From JBEIHX01 sp040381075 (GTDB lineage: Bacteria > Pseudomonadota > Alphaproteobacteria > Caulobacterales > Aquidulcibacteraceae), in NCBI GenBank assembly GCA_040381075.1, contig JBEIHX010000001.1, forward strand, positions 62,001 to 126,000: 64,000 nt of DNA. The letters are read 5' to 3'. The notes below the pieces were generated by a model. That model was not told the origin of the DNA. It worked only from the letters and a program-made list of their open reading frames with translations, and ran no database searches. The translations under genes and the position numbers were made by a program. Of this stretch, positions 8,183-16,469 are shown in pieces (position 1 is the first letter of the stretch; the number at the start of each line of letters is the position of its first letter).

Positions 8183-8875
8183 TTAGACTTCATAATAGGT
8201 CACGATCCCGTCAAGATCGGGGCGCTCGCGCTCACGCGGAGCCTCCCCGGGCGACCCAAGGTAAATGAACCCGGCGATCCGCTCTGCGGCGGCAAGCCCG
8301 AGCGCCGCGCGCGCCGCGTCGTCATAGGCTGGCCATTCAGTCAGCCAGCACCCTGCAAGTCCCATGGCCTGACCTGCAAGCAGCAGTGCGAAACACACCG
8401 CCCCGGCGGAAAGGTGCTGCTCCCAGACCGGAATTTTCGCATGATCGCCAGCGCGCGACACGACCGCGATCACACAGGGAGCGCGCAGGAAGCGCTCACG
8501 TTCGACCTTCAGTCCCGCCTCGTCCATCTGCGGATTGCGGGAGATCGCGATTGCTGCGAGCTTTTCACCATAGGACCGTCGCGCGTCGCCGGTGAGCACG
8601 ACAAACCGCCAGGGCGTGAGCTTGCCGTGGTCGGGCGCGCGCGCCGCGACGCGCAGCAGCGAGCGGATCTGTTCAGGATCCGGGCCTGGCTCGCTCAACA
8701 GCCGCGTTGAGGTGGATCGGCGCAGGGCGAGCCACGTGAGCGTCTGCGGGCAGACCCGCGCTCCTGCAAGCGCGTCGCCGAAGGCCGGAGCCGAAGGCAA
8801 AGCATCGGCAGGCAGCAGGGATGGAACTGGCATGGCGGGCCCGTGCGACAAGCGGCTGAGCTTGAGTCGAAGCAT
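8183..8875 (-). CDS. Nitroreductase family protein (YdjA-like)
   Basis: About 230 residues, FMN-dependent nitroreductase fold: TLTWLALRRSTSTRLLSEPGPDPEQIRSLL, then AARAPDHGKLTPWRFVVLTG and a C-terminal AGAVCFALLLAGQAMGLAGCW helix (quoted in blocks). The family reduces nitro compounds, quinones or enones with NAD(P)H; substrate is unknown. Start candidates are TTG 8881, ATG 8875 and ATG 8833; the ATG at 8875 has AGGTGA upstream at somewhat long spacing, and the first ~30 residues are not part of the conserved fold. It lies upstream of the mscS-like gene on the same strand with a 53-base gap. Confidence 0.85.
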   Translation of the reverse strand: MLRLKLSRLSHGPAMPVPSLLPADALPSAPAFGDALAGARVCPQTLTWLALRRSTSTRLLSEPGPDPEQIRSLLRVAARAPDHGKLTPWRFVVLTGDARRSYGEKLAAIAISRNPQMDEAGLKVERERFLRAPCVIAVVSRAGDHAKIPVWEQHLSAGAVCFALLLAGQAMGLAGCWLTEWPAYDDAARAALGLAAAERIAGFIYLGSPGEAPRERERPDLDGIVTYYEV

Positions 8876-8881
8876 AAACAA

Positions 8882-9254
8882 TGTTCACCTAACAAGAGTC
8901 GGCGCGCAGGCGCGACCATCTGGACCAGCTTTTCGGGCTGGCGCTGCGTTTCATGCGGCGGGCATGGTGCGGGCGGCTTCCTGGACACGGGAAGGATGCG
9001 GCGGCGTCGGCAGTGCGACAGGCGTCGGCAGTGCGACAGGCGTCGGCAGTGCGACAGGCGTCGGCAGTGCGACAGGTGTCGGCGGTGGAGACGGAATTTG
9101 GCGGTAAGGCCTGTCGGCGGCGTCCGCACAGCCCGTCGCAGGATGGCGTCGCCTGCCCCAGGCGGACAGGTGGGATCGCCGCCCCAGCCGCAGGACTTCC
9201 CGCAGCGCCATGGCCGAGGCGGCGCGGGTGCGCAGGTAGCAGGGAGCCGGACAT
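8882..9254. other. Spacer with an 18-bp minisatellite
   Basis: About 370 bases between the divergent nitroreductase and TetR-type genes. No gene is supported. It contains the 18-bp repeat listed separately. Promoters for both flanking genes should lie here but no clear -35/-10 pair could be chosen. Confidence 0.55.
9005..9082. repeat. Tandem repeat, 18-bp unit, about 4.3 copies
   Basis: Direct repeats of cagtgcgacaggcgtcgg at 9011, 9029, 9047 and 9065, preceded by a partial copy; only the last copy differs by one base. The near-identity of the copies points to recent expansion. Confidence 0.9.
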
Positions 9255-10232
9255 ATGCCGATGGCGAACATCATGGACGCATCTGACGGCCTCGCTGACG
9301 CCGACAGCGCTGGTGCGCGCGCCCGCGCTGGCGTCGCCCAGGCAGCATCGGCAGCGGGCGGCGCGCCGCCTGGCGGACCCGCTCCGCCTTATCTGCCCGG
9401 ACCGCCGTCATCGGGCCCAGCGGGCGGCATGTCGGCAGCGGCGCCGATCGCAGCAGGTTTCGATCCGTCAGCAGCCCGGGCTTCAGAATTTGGGGGATCA
9501 GAACCTGCAGCTTCAGGATCCGGGCCTTCCGTCGGGCGCGCTGCGCCAGCGGGGCCGGCCTGCGCGTGTGATGCTCCCGAGAATGCGGCGGATCGCCGTC
9601 GGCGCAAGGTCCGCGATGCAATTGTCGCCGCTGCGGAGACCGTCTTCGCACGCGATGGCGCCGAAGGCCTGTCCATGCGTCGGCTGGCCGAAGCGGTCGA
9701 TTACTCCCCAGCCGCGCTCTACAAGTATTTTCGCTGCAAGGAAGAACTCCTGGCTGCGCTGATGGAAGCTTTCTTTGAGCGGCTTGTCGCGCGGATGCGT
9801 GCAGCAGCCCTCGGTGAGGCGACCTCACCAGTGACGCGGCTGTGCGAGGCCTTTGCCGGCTATGTCGAAACCGGTTTGGAGCGTCCGCACCATTACGCTG
9901 CCGCTTTTGCCGGCGTGGCGAACGCCGACACCAGCCAGGAGCGTATCCGCGCCATCGGATCCGGGCTTCATCCGGCGGCTCTGGAGGCGTATGGCGTGCT
10001 TGTGTCGCTGGTCGCGCGCGGCGTCGAAGCTGGCGAGTTGCGGCGCTGCGATCCGCGTGTTGCGGCCTACAGCCTGTGGGCGTCGATGCATGGCGCTGTG
10101 ATGTTGTGCCTGCGCTTTGCGAGTTTTCCCCAGGGCGGGCCGGGCGGGGATGTCGGACTGTCGCAACGCGCGTTCATCGCCATGCATGCTCGGCTGACCG
10201 TGCGCGGCCTGCAGGCCGGCGATGCGCCATGA
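9255..10232 (+). CDS. TetR/AcrR family regulator with long disordered N-terminus
   Basis: The open frame gives 325 residues. A classical TetR helix-turn-helix lies at about residues 113-165: RRRKVRDAIVAAAETVFARD, GLSMRRLAEAVDYSPAALYKYF. A C-terminal WHG-like ligand domain follows. The first ~110 residues are Ala/Gly/Pro-rich and look disordered; typical TetR proteins begin just before the helix-turn-helix, so the true start may be a later ATG such as 9429. The stop overlaps the start of the NUDIX gene (ATGA), so the two are coupled. Regulator and ligand targets are unknown. Confidence 0.82.
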   Translation: MPMANIMDASDGLADADSAGARARAGVAQAASAAGGAPPGGPAPPYLPGPPSSGPAGGMSAAAPIAAGFDPSAARASEFGGSEPAASGSGPSVGRAAPAGPACACDAPENAADRRRRKVRDAIVAAAETVFARDGAEGLSMRRLAEAVDYSPAALYKYFRCKEELLAALMEAFFERLVARMRAAALGEATSPVTRLCEAFAGYVETGLERPHHYAAAFAGVANADTSQERIRAIGSGLHPAALEAYGVLVSLVARGVEAGELRRCDPRVAAYSLWASMHGAVMLCLRFASFPQGGPGGDVGLSQRAFIAMHARLTVRGLQAGDAP

Positions 10233-10828
10233 GCAACGAGCCAGGGGATCTGCGCCGGCGCTGGAGCTACAGCAGGGCTGAAACGGTCTTCGAGAACAAG
10301 TGGCTGCGTTTGCGTCGTTACCAGGCAATCGCGCCCACGGGCGTGGCGGCGCAGTATACGATCCTGTCCCCCAAGTCGATCGCAGTCGGCGTGCTTCCGG
10401 TTGATGGGGACGGCGGCGTGCATCTGGTCGGCCAGGCGCGGTTCTCGACCGGCGGTTGGTCCTGGGAGATGCCGGAAGGGGGAGGGGACTGGGCGTTGAC
10501 GCCGGAGGCGACGGCGCATCGCGAACTGGCAGAGGAGTCTGGCCTGCAGGCCGGGCGCTTGATCCAGGTGCTGCACCTGCACACCTCGAATTCGCTGCTC
10601 GACGAAGTGGCCTATTGCTTCCTGGCGCTGGATCTAACGCCCGCCGAGGGCCAAAAGGACGATGTTGAACTGTTCGAACGCCGCCGGACGCCGTTCCGTG
10701 AGGTGCTTGCAGAAATAGGCCGCGGCGAGATTACGGACGCCATCACGGTGGCCACGGTTCTGCGGGTGCATCACATGGCCGTCAGCGGGAGCCTGGAGCC
10801 GGCGCTCGCCCGGAAACTGCTGGAATGA
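10229..10828 (+). CDS. NUDIX hydrolase
   Basis: A 199-residue protein with a NUDIX helix, WEMPEGGGDWALTPEATA then HRELAEESGLQAG, which keeps the REUxEExGU core. The upstream Glu of the canonical Gx5Ex7 motif is replaced (Leu at that spacing), a modest deviation. The family hydrolyses nucleoside diphosphate-linked compounds such as ADP-ribose; the substrate is not resolved. Its ATG overlaps the TetR stop (ATGA), suggesting co-translation and perhaps control by that regulator. Confidence 0.88.
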   Translation: MSNEPGDLRRRWSYSRAETVFENKWLRLRRYQAIAPTGVAAQYTILSPKSIAVGVLPVDGDGGVHLVGQARFSTGGWSWEMPEGGGDWALTPEATAHRELAEESGLQAGRLIQVLHLHTSNSLLDEVAYCFLALDLTPAEGQKDDVELFERRRTPFREVLAEIGRGEITDAITVATVLRVHHMAVSGSLEPALARKLLE

Positions 10829-10876
10829 TCCTGGATCCCCGGCGCCGTGCGGCGCCGGTCTTTCGCGGAGCCGCCC

Positions 10877-11707
10877 ATGGTTGAAAATGCGCGCATCGCC
10901 AAAATTGAACCGACCGCCGCTGTGTGGCCCCGGTTGCGGCTGGAAGCTGCGACTGCGGCGGCGCAGGAGCCCTTGCTCGCCAGCTATCTGAACGCCACGA
11001 TCCTGCATCATGAGACGATGGGGTCGGCGCTGTCCTATCATCTCGCGCAGAAGCTCGGCGGGGCGGACATGAACGCGCTTCTGATGCGCGAAGTCTGCGA
11101 GGCCGCGCTGCGGGGGGACCCTGCGATTGCAGCCGCTGTCGAGCGCGACATGCGCGCAGTGCGCGAGCGCGACCCGGCGTGTCGGACATTCCTGCAGCCA
11201 TTCCTGTACTTCAAAGGGTTCGCCGCGCTTCAGGCTTACCGCGTGGCCCATTGGCTGTGGCGTGACGGCCGCGACCACCTCGCCTACCATCTGCAGAGCC
11301 GGATCTCGGAACTGTTCCAGGTTGACATTCACCCCGCCGCGCAGATCGGCGAAGGGGTGTTCATCGACCATGCGACAGGGATCGTGATCGGCGAGACAGC
11401 GCGGGTCGGCGATGACGTGTCGATGCTGCACAACGTGACGTTGGGCGGCACCGGCAAGGTTGGCGGCGACAGGCATCCCAAGATTGGTCGGGCCGTGCTT
11501 CTGGGGGCCGGAGCAAAGGTGCTTGGCGCGATCACCGTGGGCGATGAGGCGCGCGTCGCCTCGGGCTCGGTCGTGCTGCAGAGCGTGCCGGCGCGCTGCA
11601 CGGTCGCCGGGGTTCCGGCGCGGCCGGTGAACGCGCCCTGCTGTCCAGAGCCCGGATTGACGATGGACCAGACCTTCGCTGCCCCCGGTTTCGATCCGGG
11701 GATATGA
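10877..11707 (+). CDS. cysE: Serine O-acetyltransferase
   Basis: A 276-residue CysE. The helical N-domain (WPRLRLEAATAAAQEPLLAS and LSYHLAQKLGGADMN) is followed by the left-handed beta-helix of hexapeptide repeats: DIHPAAQIGEGVFIDHATGI, VIGETARVGDDVSMLHNVTL and GGDRHPKIG. It transfers acetyl from acetyl-CoA to L-serine, giving O-acetylserine for cysteine synthesis. The ATG at 10877 is chosen over an upstream GTG-type frame because GCGGAG sits 6 bases before it. The DUF3126-like gene follows, an arrangement seen in other alphaproteobacteria. Confidence 0.95.
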   Translation: MVENARIAKIEPTAAVWPRLRLEAATAAAQEPLLASYLNATILHHETMGSALSYHLAQKLGGADMNALLMREVCEAALRGDPAIAAAVERDMRAVRERDPACRTFLQPFLYFKGFAALQAYRVAHWLWRDGRDHLAYHLQSRISELFQVDIHPAAQIGEGVFIDHATGIVIGETARVGDDVSMLHNVTLGGTGKVGGDRHPKIGRAVLLGAGAKVLGAITVGDEARVASGSVVLQSVPARCTVAGVPARPVNAPCCPEPGLTMDQTFAAPGFDPGI

Positions 11708-11833
11708 CGCCCGCCATGCTGCAGGGCTCAGCCGTGGGGCGCTGCACTGCTGCTGCAGGACAGGGCGAATATCGCTTTTCTGGCGGCGGATGCAGGCTAT
11801 TGTCCGGCGCGGTTGCAAACGGGGAGCGCTTCG

Positions 11834-12232
11834 GTGTCGCGCAACGAGTTCGTACAGGTTGAAAACTACATCAAGGCGAAGCTCGCCAATACCGGCCTGG
11901 GCGTTGCGCCGCCATCGCGCAAGGGCGCCAAGGGCGTGCTCACGCTGGGTGGAGTGGAGATCGGCCATGTGGTGCGCGACGATGAGGACGGCGAGGTGAC
12001 ATTCCATGTCGAGGTGCGCGTCGACGCGCCCGGCGTCACGGATATGGCCGGCGCGCTTCCGGCGCTGTGCAGTCGTCTGGGGGCGCGTGATCTTGCGCTG
12101 TCCGCGCGCGGCCGCATCACCGATTCTGCCGAGGTGACGATCGCGGGCGAGCACATCGCCGTGCTCTACCGCGAGGGTCCTGGCAAATTCTTCTTCGAGA
12201 TGTCTATCCTCGACATGGATCTTGAGGACTGA
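11834..12232 (+). CDS. DUF3126-like protein with an internal duplication
   Basis: A 132-residue protein starting at GTG 11834, supported by GGGGAG 7 bases upstream. The C-terminal half (DSAEVTIAGEHIAVLYREGP then FFFEMSILDMDL) matches DUF3126, a family of roughly 70 residues that commonly follows cysE. The N-terminal half (VENYIKAKLANTGLGVAPPS, LGGVEIGHVVRDDEDGEVTF, HVEVRVD) shows the same pattern of hydrophobic strands at the same spacing, so the protein looks like two tandem DUF3126 units. The function is unknown; the position hints at a link to cysteine metabolism. Confidence 0.75.
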   Translation: MSRNEFVQVENYIKAKLANTGLGVAPPSRKGAKGVLTLGGVEIGHVVRDDEDGEVTFHVEVRVDAPGVTDMAGALPALCSRLGARDLALSARGRITDSAEVTIAGEHIAVLYREGPGKFFFEMSILDMDLED

Positions 12233-12416
12233 AACCACCCGGCTGACGGGCCGGGATCGACTCCCGATCGGATGGGAGGGGCGAGCGACGCGCAGACGCC
12301 CGATCACGCGGGTCTCAGACAGCCCTGCTGACAGACTGGCGCGTGATGGCGCCCAATCAAAATCCTGCCAAAATTCACTCAGATGCGTTTTGCGTAAACT
12401 GCGGAAGGAACCGGCG

Positions 12417-13247
12417 ATGCGGGGTGGCGTTCTTGCTGTGATGTTCGTTCTGGCGGCTCCGGCGCAGGCCGGCGCTGTCCTGGCGGCCTGTCCGGTGACG
12501 CAGGGGCCGGCCTCCCTGTCGTGTTCGCCAGACCAGATCGAGGACGCAGTGAAGGAGTCCGCCGAGCGCGGCGGAGCGGCGTTTGCGCAGAAACGATTTG
12601 AAGAGGCTGCCGACCTGTGGCTTGCCGGTGCGCAGCTTGACCCGACGCATCCTGGCGTGGCCGCCCTGCAGAGCAATGCGGGCATCGCTCTGCGCGAGGC
12701 TGGCCTCGCCGCTTTTTCCAGAGCTTCGGGGTCTGCAGCGGTCCCCCAGCGCGATGCGGCCCGCGCCCTGATCCGGCGTTCGCTGGACGCCTGGATCGCG
12801 GCGCGCGCTGGGGCGCGCGCCAGCGGGGATGTGCAGGCGAACGGCACCGCTGTCATCGGCGGGCTCGAAACCCTGCGGGTCCTCGATCAGATGAACGCGC
12901 TGCGAGGCCTGGCCGCCGGCGAGGCCGGCACGGCGCTGATGGACATGGCCCAGGATTGGCTTGCCGCCGGCCCGGACGCGCCGGCCGTGGCCGCTCTTGG
13001 GCCTCCGATCGTGGCGCTGGGCGCGGAAAGCCGCAATCCGAACTGGCATGAGACTGCGGACGCACTGTTGAAGATCGCTCCCGGCCAACCGGACGTCACG
13101 CTGGTCTATGCGATCTATGCCAGCGAAAGCGAGGATACAGGACTGCGCGCGCGCGCGCGGACGGCGACCGAGGCCGCGCTCGCCGCGCCCGGTCTCGATG
13201 CGCGCATGCGCAGTGAACTGCGTTCCTTCCTGGCCATGCTGGACTGA
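12417..13247 (+). CDS. Secreted protein of unknown function, TPR-like helical
   Basis: A 276-residue protein with a Sec-type signal peptide (MRGGVLAVMFVLAAPAQAGA). The ATG at 12417 has GGAAGGA about 8 bases upstream. The mature part has paired Ala-rich helices such as GGAAFAQKRFEEAADLWLAG and HPGVAALQSNAGIALREAGL, which look like tetratricopeptide-type repeats. Two Cys near the N-terminus (AACPVTQGPASLSC) could form a disulphide. It is probably periplasmic. No family was recognised and neighbours do not suggest a role. Confidence 0.7.
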   Translation: MRGGVLAVMFVLAAPAQAGAVLAACPVTQGPASLSCSPDQIEDAVKESAERGGAAFAQKRFEEAADLWLAGAQLDPTHPGVAALQSNAGIALREAGLAAFSRASGSAAVPQRDAARALIRRSLDAWIAARAGARASGDVQANGTAVIGGLETLRVLDQMNALRGLAAGEAGTALMDMAQDWLAAGPDAPAVAALGPPIVALGAESRNPNWHETADALLKIAPGQPDVTLVYAIYASESEDTGLRARARTATEAALAAPGLDARMRSELRSFLAMLD

Positions 13248-13281
13248 GCGGGCTTGCCGGAGCGGACGGCTTCTGCAGCGC

Positions 13282-14034
13282 TTAAAGGACAGTCAGCATG
13301 CTGGCGACCAAGGGGTGGCGGACGATGTCAGCGTCGCCGAGGCGCACGACGCTGACCCCTCTCAGCGCATCCAGCCGGTCAGCAACGGTGGCGAGCCCGG
13401 ACAATTCCGGCAGCAGGTCCGTCTGGGCGGGATCGCCGGTGATCACCATGGTGGAACTCCAGCCGAGCCTGGTCAGCAGCATCTTGAGCTGCGTGTAGGT
13501 GCAGTTCTGGGCCTCATCAATCACGACAAAGGCGTTGTTGAGCGTGCGACCGCGCATGTAGCCGACGGGGGCGATTTCGATTTGGCCCTCGGCCATCATG
13601 GCTTTCATGCGCTTCGTCGACAGCCGGTCTGACAGGGCGTCGGTCAGGGGACGCAGATAGGGAGCGAGCTTGTCCTCCAGATCGCCGGGCAGAAATCCGA
13701 GGCTCTCCCCCGCCTCCACCGCCGGGCGCGACAGCACTATGCGGCTCACCTTGCCTGATTCAAGCGCTTCAACGGCCTTGGTGATCGCCAGATAGGTCTT
13801 GCCCGTGCCGGCAGGTCCGAGCGCAACCACCAGATGGTGTGCGTCTATCGCCGAGAGGAGCCTGGCCTGGCCTTCGCTCTTCGCGCGGACGTTCTTGACA
13901 AAACGCTGCTGCCCGTCGCGCGTCGCCTCGAAGCTGGGGTCGACCGGGAAGAGATGTCGCACCTTCTGTTCGCTGGTGCGCCGCTGGATGTCCTGTACGC
14001 CTTTGGTCCGGCGTGTCTGTGCTCGTTTGGCCAT
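13282..14034 (-). CDS. PhoH family ATPase
   Basis: A 250-residue P-loop protein: Walker A ALGPAGTGKTYLAITKAVEA at about residues 70-90, IVLSRPAVEAGESLGFLPGD, Walker B NAFVVIDEAQNCTYTQLKML, and the sensor-like MVITGDPAQTDL. This matches the PhoH/PhoH2 group of cytoplasmic ATPases associated with RNA metabolism and stress. It is shorter than YbeZ and lacks the ybeY neighbour, so it is the stand-alone PhoH type. GGAGG lies 6 bases before the ATG. Substrates are unknown. Confidence 0.93.
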   Translation of the reverse strand: MAKRAQTRRTKGVQDIQRRTSEQKVRHLFPVDPSFEATRDGQQRFVKNVRAKSEGQARLLSAIDAHHLVVALGPAGTGKTYLAITKAVEALESGKVSRIVLSRPAVEAGESLGFLPGDLEDKLAPYLRPLTDALSDRLSTKRMKAMMAEGQIEIAPVGYMRGRTLNNAFVVIDEAQNCTYTQLKMLLTRLGWSSTMVITGDPAQTDLLPELSGLATVADRLDALRGVSVVRLGDADIVRHPLVASMLTVL

Positions 14035-14442
14035 GGGTCGCCTCCAGGTGATGGAAAAGGCTCAGGGGGACGGGGGGGGAGTGCGCCGTCGACGTATCGC
14101 GCGCCGGGGCGCCGGGGGCAGACCCTGCCGTGCGCGTCTCTGGCGGTTGGCGGCTGTTCAACGGGGCGGATTGGCAGTGCGCCGACGCAGCGCCGCTTGG
14201 GGGCGTTGATGTGGCCGAGGCATGGAGCAGGCTGGATGCGCAGCCCGACCGCGCCGTGTGCGGCCTGCGGGAGATATCGCTGAAGACGCTGGTGCGCGTC
14301 ACGCGGTCTCCTGTGGTTCGGGGCGATGCCCCGGCGATCACCGAGGTTTCGATGATTCCCATTCGAAATTTCATGCGAGTGGGGTTAACAAGACCTGACT
14401 CCGGCAAGGCGCGCACAGCTGGCCAACATCCTGGGGGGAGAG
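14035..14442. other. Divergent spacer, no supported gene
   Basis: About 400 bases between the phoH-like gene and the carbonic anhydrase gene. A frame from 14130 encodes about 80 residues before reading into the next gene out of phase; it has no family resemblance. Two GANTC sites (GATTC at 14354, GACTC at 14397) and a GTTAAC half-site near 14384 lie close to the carbonic anhydrase start, where a CcrM/CtrA-influenced promoter could sit; this is only suggestive. Confidence 0.45.
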
Positions 14443-14979
14443 ATGCCTGTCTATGATTTGGGCGATGTCTGTATCGAGACGCCGGCCGACGGCGCCTATT
14501 GGATCGCGCCGACCGCCTCGGTCATGGGCCGGGTGGTGCTGCGGTCACACGCCAGCGTCTGGTTCGGCGCGGTGCTGCGCGCCGACAATGAACCAATCAC
14601 CATCGGCGAAAACTCTAATGTACAGGACAACGCCGTCCTGCACACCGATCCCGGCTGCCCGCTGACCATCGGCGCCAATGTCACAGTCGGGCATCAGTCG
14701 ATGCTGCATGGGTGCGTCATAGGCGACGGCAGCCTTGTGGGGATCCAGGCGGTAGTCCTGAACCGGGCGCGGATAGGCCGGAACTGCCTTATCGGCGCGA
14801 AGGCCCTGGTCACGGAAGGCATGGAGATCCCGGACAACTCCCTCGTTATGGGCGCGCCTGGCAAAATTGTGCGCACTCTGAGCCCGGAACAGGCCGCACG
14901 CATCGCTCTGGGTGCTGAGGTCTATGTCGCCAACTGGAAGCGCTATATGACGGATCTTAAGGAGCACAAAGCGCCATGA
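14443..14979 (+). CDS. Gamma carbonic anhydrase family protein
   Basis: A 178-residue left-handed beta-helix protein. SHASVWFGAVLRADNEPITI holds the family Arg/Asp, and the metal-binding His residues appear in AVLHTDPGCPLTIGANVTVG, HQSMLHGCVIGDGSLVG. A C-terminal helix ends the protein. The family includes true carbonic anhydrases and inactive homologues; the three-His pattern is present here. GGGGGAGAG precedes the ATG. Its stop overlaps the glpK start (ATGA). Confidence 0.92.
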   Translation: MPVYDLGDVCIETPADGAYWIAPTASVMGRVVLRSHASVWFGAVLRADNEPITIGENSNVQDNAVLHTDPGCPLTIGANVTVGHQSMLHGCVIGDGSLVGIQAVVLNRARIGRNCLIGAKALVTEGMEIPDNSLVMGAPGKIVRTLSPEQAARIALGAEVYVANWKRYMTDLKEHKAP

Positions 14980-16469
14980 CGCCTGATTGCATTCTGGTGA
15001 TTGACGCAGGCACTACCTCAACCCGCGCTGTCGTATTCGATCGAACATTCAGTCCAGTCAGCCTTGCTCAAAACGAGTTCACGCAATTTTTTCCGGCGAC
15101 GGACCGTGTTGAGCACGATGCGGACGAGATATGGCAAAAGACGCTCGACGCCTGCCGGACCAGCATCGCCAGGGCTGGCGGCGTCGGGCGCATCGCCGCC
15201 ATCGCGATCGCCAACCAGCGCGAAACATCTGTGCTTTGGGAGCGGGCCGGCGGCGCGGTCCTGTCGCGTGCGATCGTCTGGCAGGACCGCCGCGGCGCTG
15301 CGCGCTGCGCGGAACTGGTGGAAACTGGCAGGGCGCAGGAAATCCAGGAGCGCACCGGTCTCGTCGTTGACAGCTATTTTTCCGCCACAAAACTGGAATG
15401 GATGCTCAACAACATACCGCACGCCCGCGATCGCGCTGCGCGGGGCGAACTCGCCTTTGGCACGATCGATACGTTTCTGATTGCGCGCCTCACCGGCGGG
15501 GCGTCACACGCAACGGATGCAACGAACGCCGCGCGCACCATGCTTTACGATATCCACGCCGGGCGCTTCGATCCGGGGTTATGCGAGCTGTTTGGCGTTC
15601 CAATGTCGCTGTTGCCTGAGGTGCGCGATTCCTCGGCAGATTTCGGTGCGACGCTGGCTGACCTGTTCGGACGTGCGATCCCGATCCTGGGCGTGGCTGG
15701 CGATCAGCAGGCTGCTCTGGTTGGTCAGGCCTGTGTCTTGCCGGGACAGGCGAAGGCTACCTATGGGACTGGCTGTTTTCTGGTTGCAAACGCCGGGGTC
15801 GCTCCACCGCGCTCGCATAACCGGTTGCTCGCCACAGTGGGCTACGCCATTGGCGGGCAGGCAAGCTACGCCCTTGAGGGGTCCATATTCAACGCCGGGA
15901 CGGTTGTGAAATGGATGCGCGATGACCTGCATCTCGTGACGCACGCGGCCGAGACCGCCGCGCTCGCTGCAAGCCTATCCGGCAATGACGGGGTTTATCT
16001 TGTTCCCGCCTTTACGGGGCTTGGCGCGCCGCATTGGCGGCCGGAAGCGCGTGGTGTGATCATCGGGCTGACCCGGGCGACCAGTCCAGCCCATCTGGTG
16101 CGTGCGGGGCTTGAAGCAGCCGTCTATCAGACGGCGGATCTTCTCGCAGCGCTCGCAGCTGACGGTGTGACGGTGAGTGCGCTTCGGGTTGACGGGGGGA
16201 TGGCTGCGAATGATTGGTTTTTGCAGTTTCTTGCCGATTATTGCCAGGTGACTGTCGAGCGACCGCCGATTGAGGAAATGACGGCCCTGGGTGGTGCGTA
16301 TCTGGCGGGACTGCAACTTGGCTGGATTCACGGCGTCGCTGACCTTGAGGCCGTTCGCCAGGTGGCGCGACGCTACGAGCCTGGAATGGGCGGGGCGGAG
16401 CGTGCGCGCCTGAAGGCCGGCTGGGACAGGGCGATTGCGGCGACCCTGGCGGCGACGGGAACCGGTTAG
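14976..16469 (+). CDS. glpK: Glycerol kinase
   Basis: A 497-residue FGGY-family kinase of normal GlpK length. It starts with the phosphate-binding LVIDAGTTSTRAVVFDR, and contains EHDADEIWQKTLDACRTS, IAIANQRETSVLWERA, IVWQDRRGA, and the second ATPase motif DGGMAANDWFLQFLADYCQV. GlpK phosphorylates glycerol to glycerol 3-phosphate. No glpF, glpD or glpR is near; it is coupled instead to the carbonic anhydrase by a 4-base overlap. The last 4 bases overlap the stop of the convergent carboxypeptidase. Specificity within FGGY kinases is inferred from motif and length. Confidence 0.92.
   Translation: MTPDCILVIDAGTTSTRAVVFDRTFSPVSLAQNEFTQFFPATDRVEHDADEIWQKTLDACRTSIARAGGVGRIAAIAIANQRETSVLWERAGGAVLSRAIVWQDRRGAARCAELVETGRAQEIQERTGLVVDSYFSATKLEWMLNNIPHARDRAARGELAFGTIDTFLIARLTGGASHATDATNAARTMLYDIHAGRFDPGLCELFGVPMSLLPEVRDSSADFGATLADLFGRAIPILGVAGDQQAALVGQACVLPGQAKATYGTGCFLVANAGVAPPRSHNRLLATVGYAIGGQASYALEGSIFNAGTVVKWMRDDLHLVTHAAETAALAASLSGNDGVYLVPAFTGLGAPHWRPEARGVIIGLTRATSPAHLVRAGLEAAVYQTADLLAALAADGVTVSALRVDGGMAANDWFLQFLADYCQVTVERPPIEEMTALGGAYLAGLQLGWIHGVADLEAVRQVARRYEPGMGGAERARLKAGWDRAIAATLAATGTG

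Noticed and set aside
10634..12856. 740-codon minus-strand frame
   Set aside because: It is antisense to the NUDIX, cysE and DUF3126-like genes, all recognised by motifs; its translation is Arg/Ala-rich.
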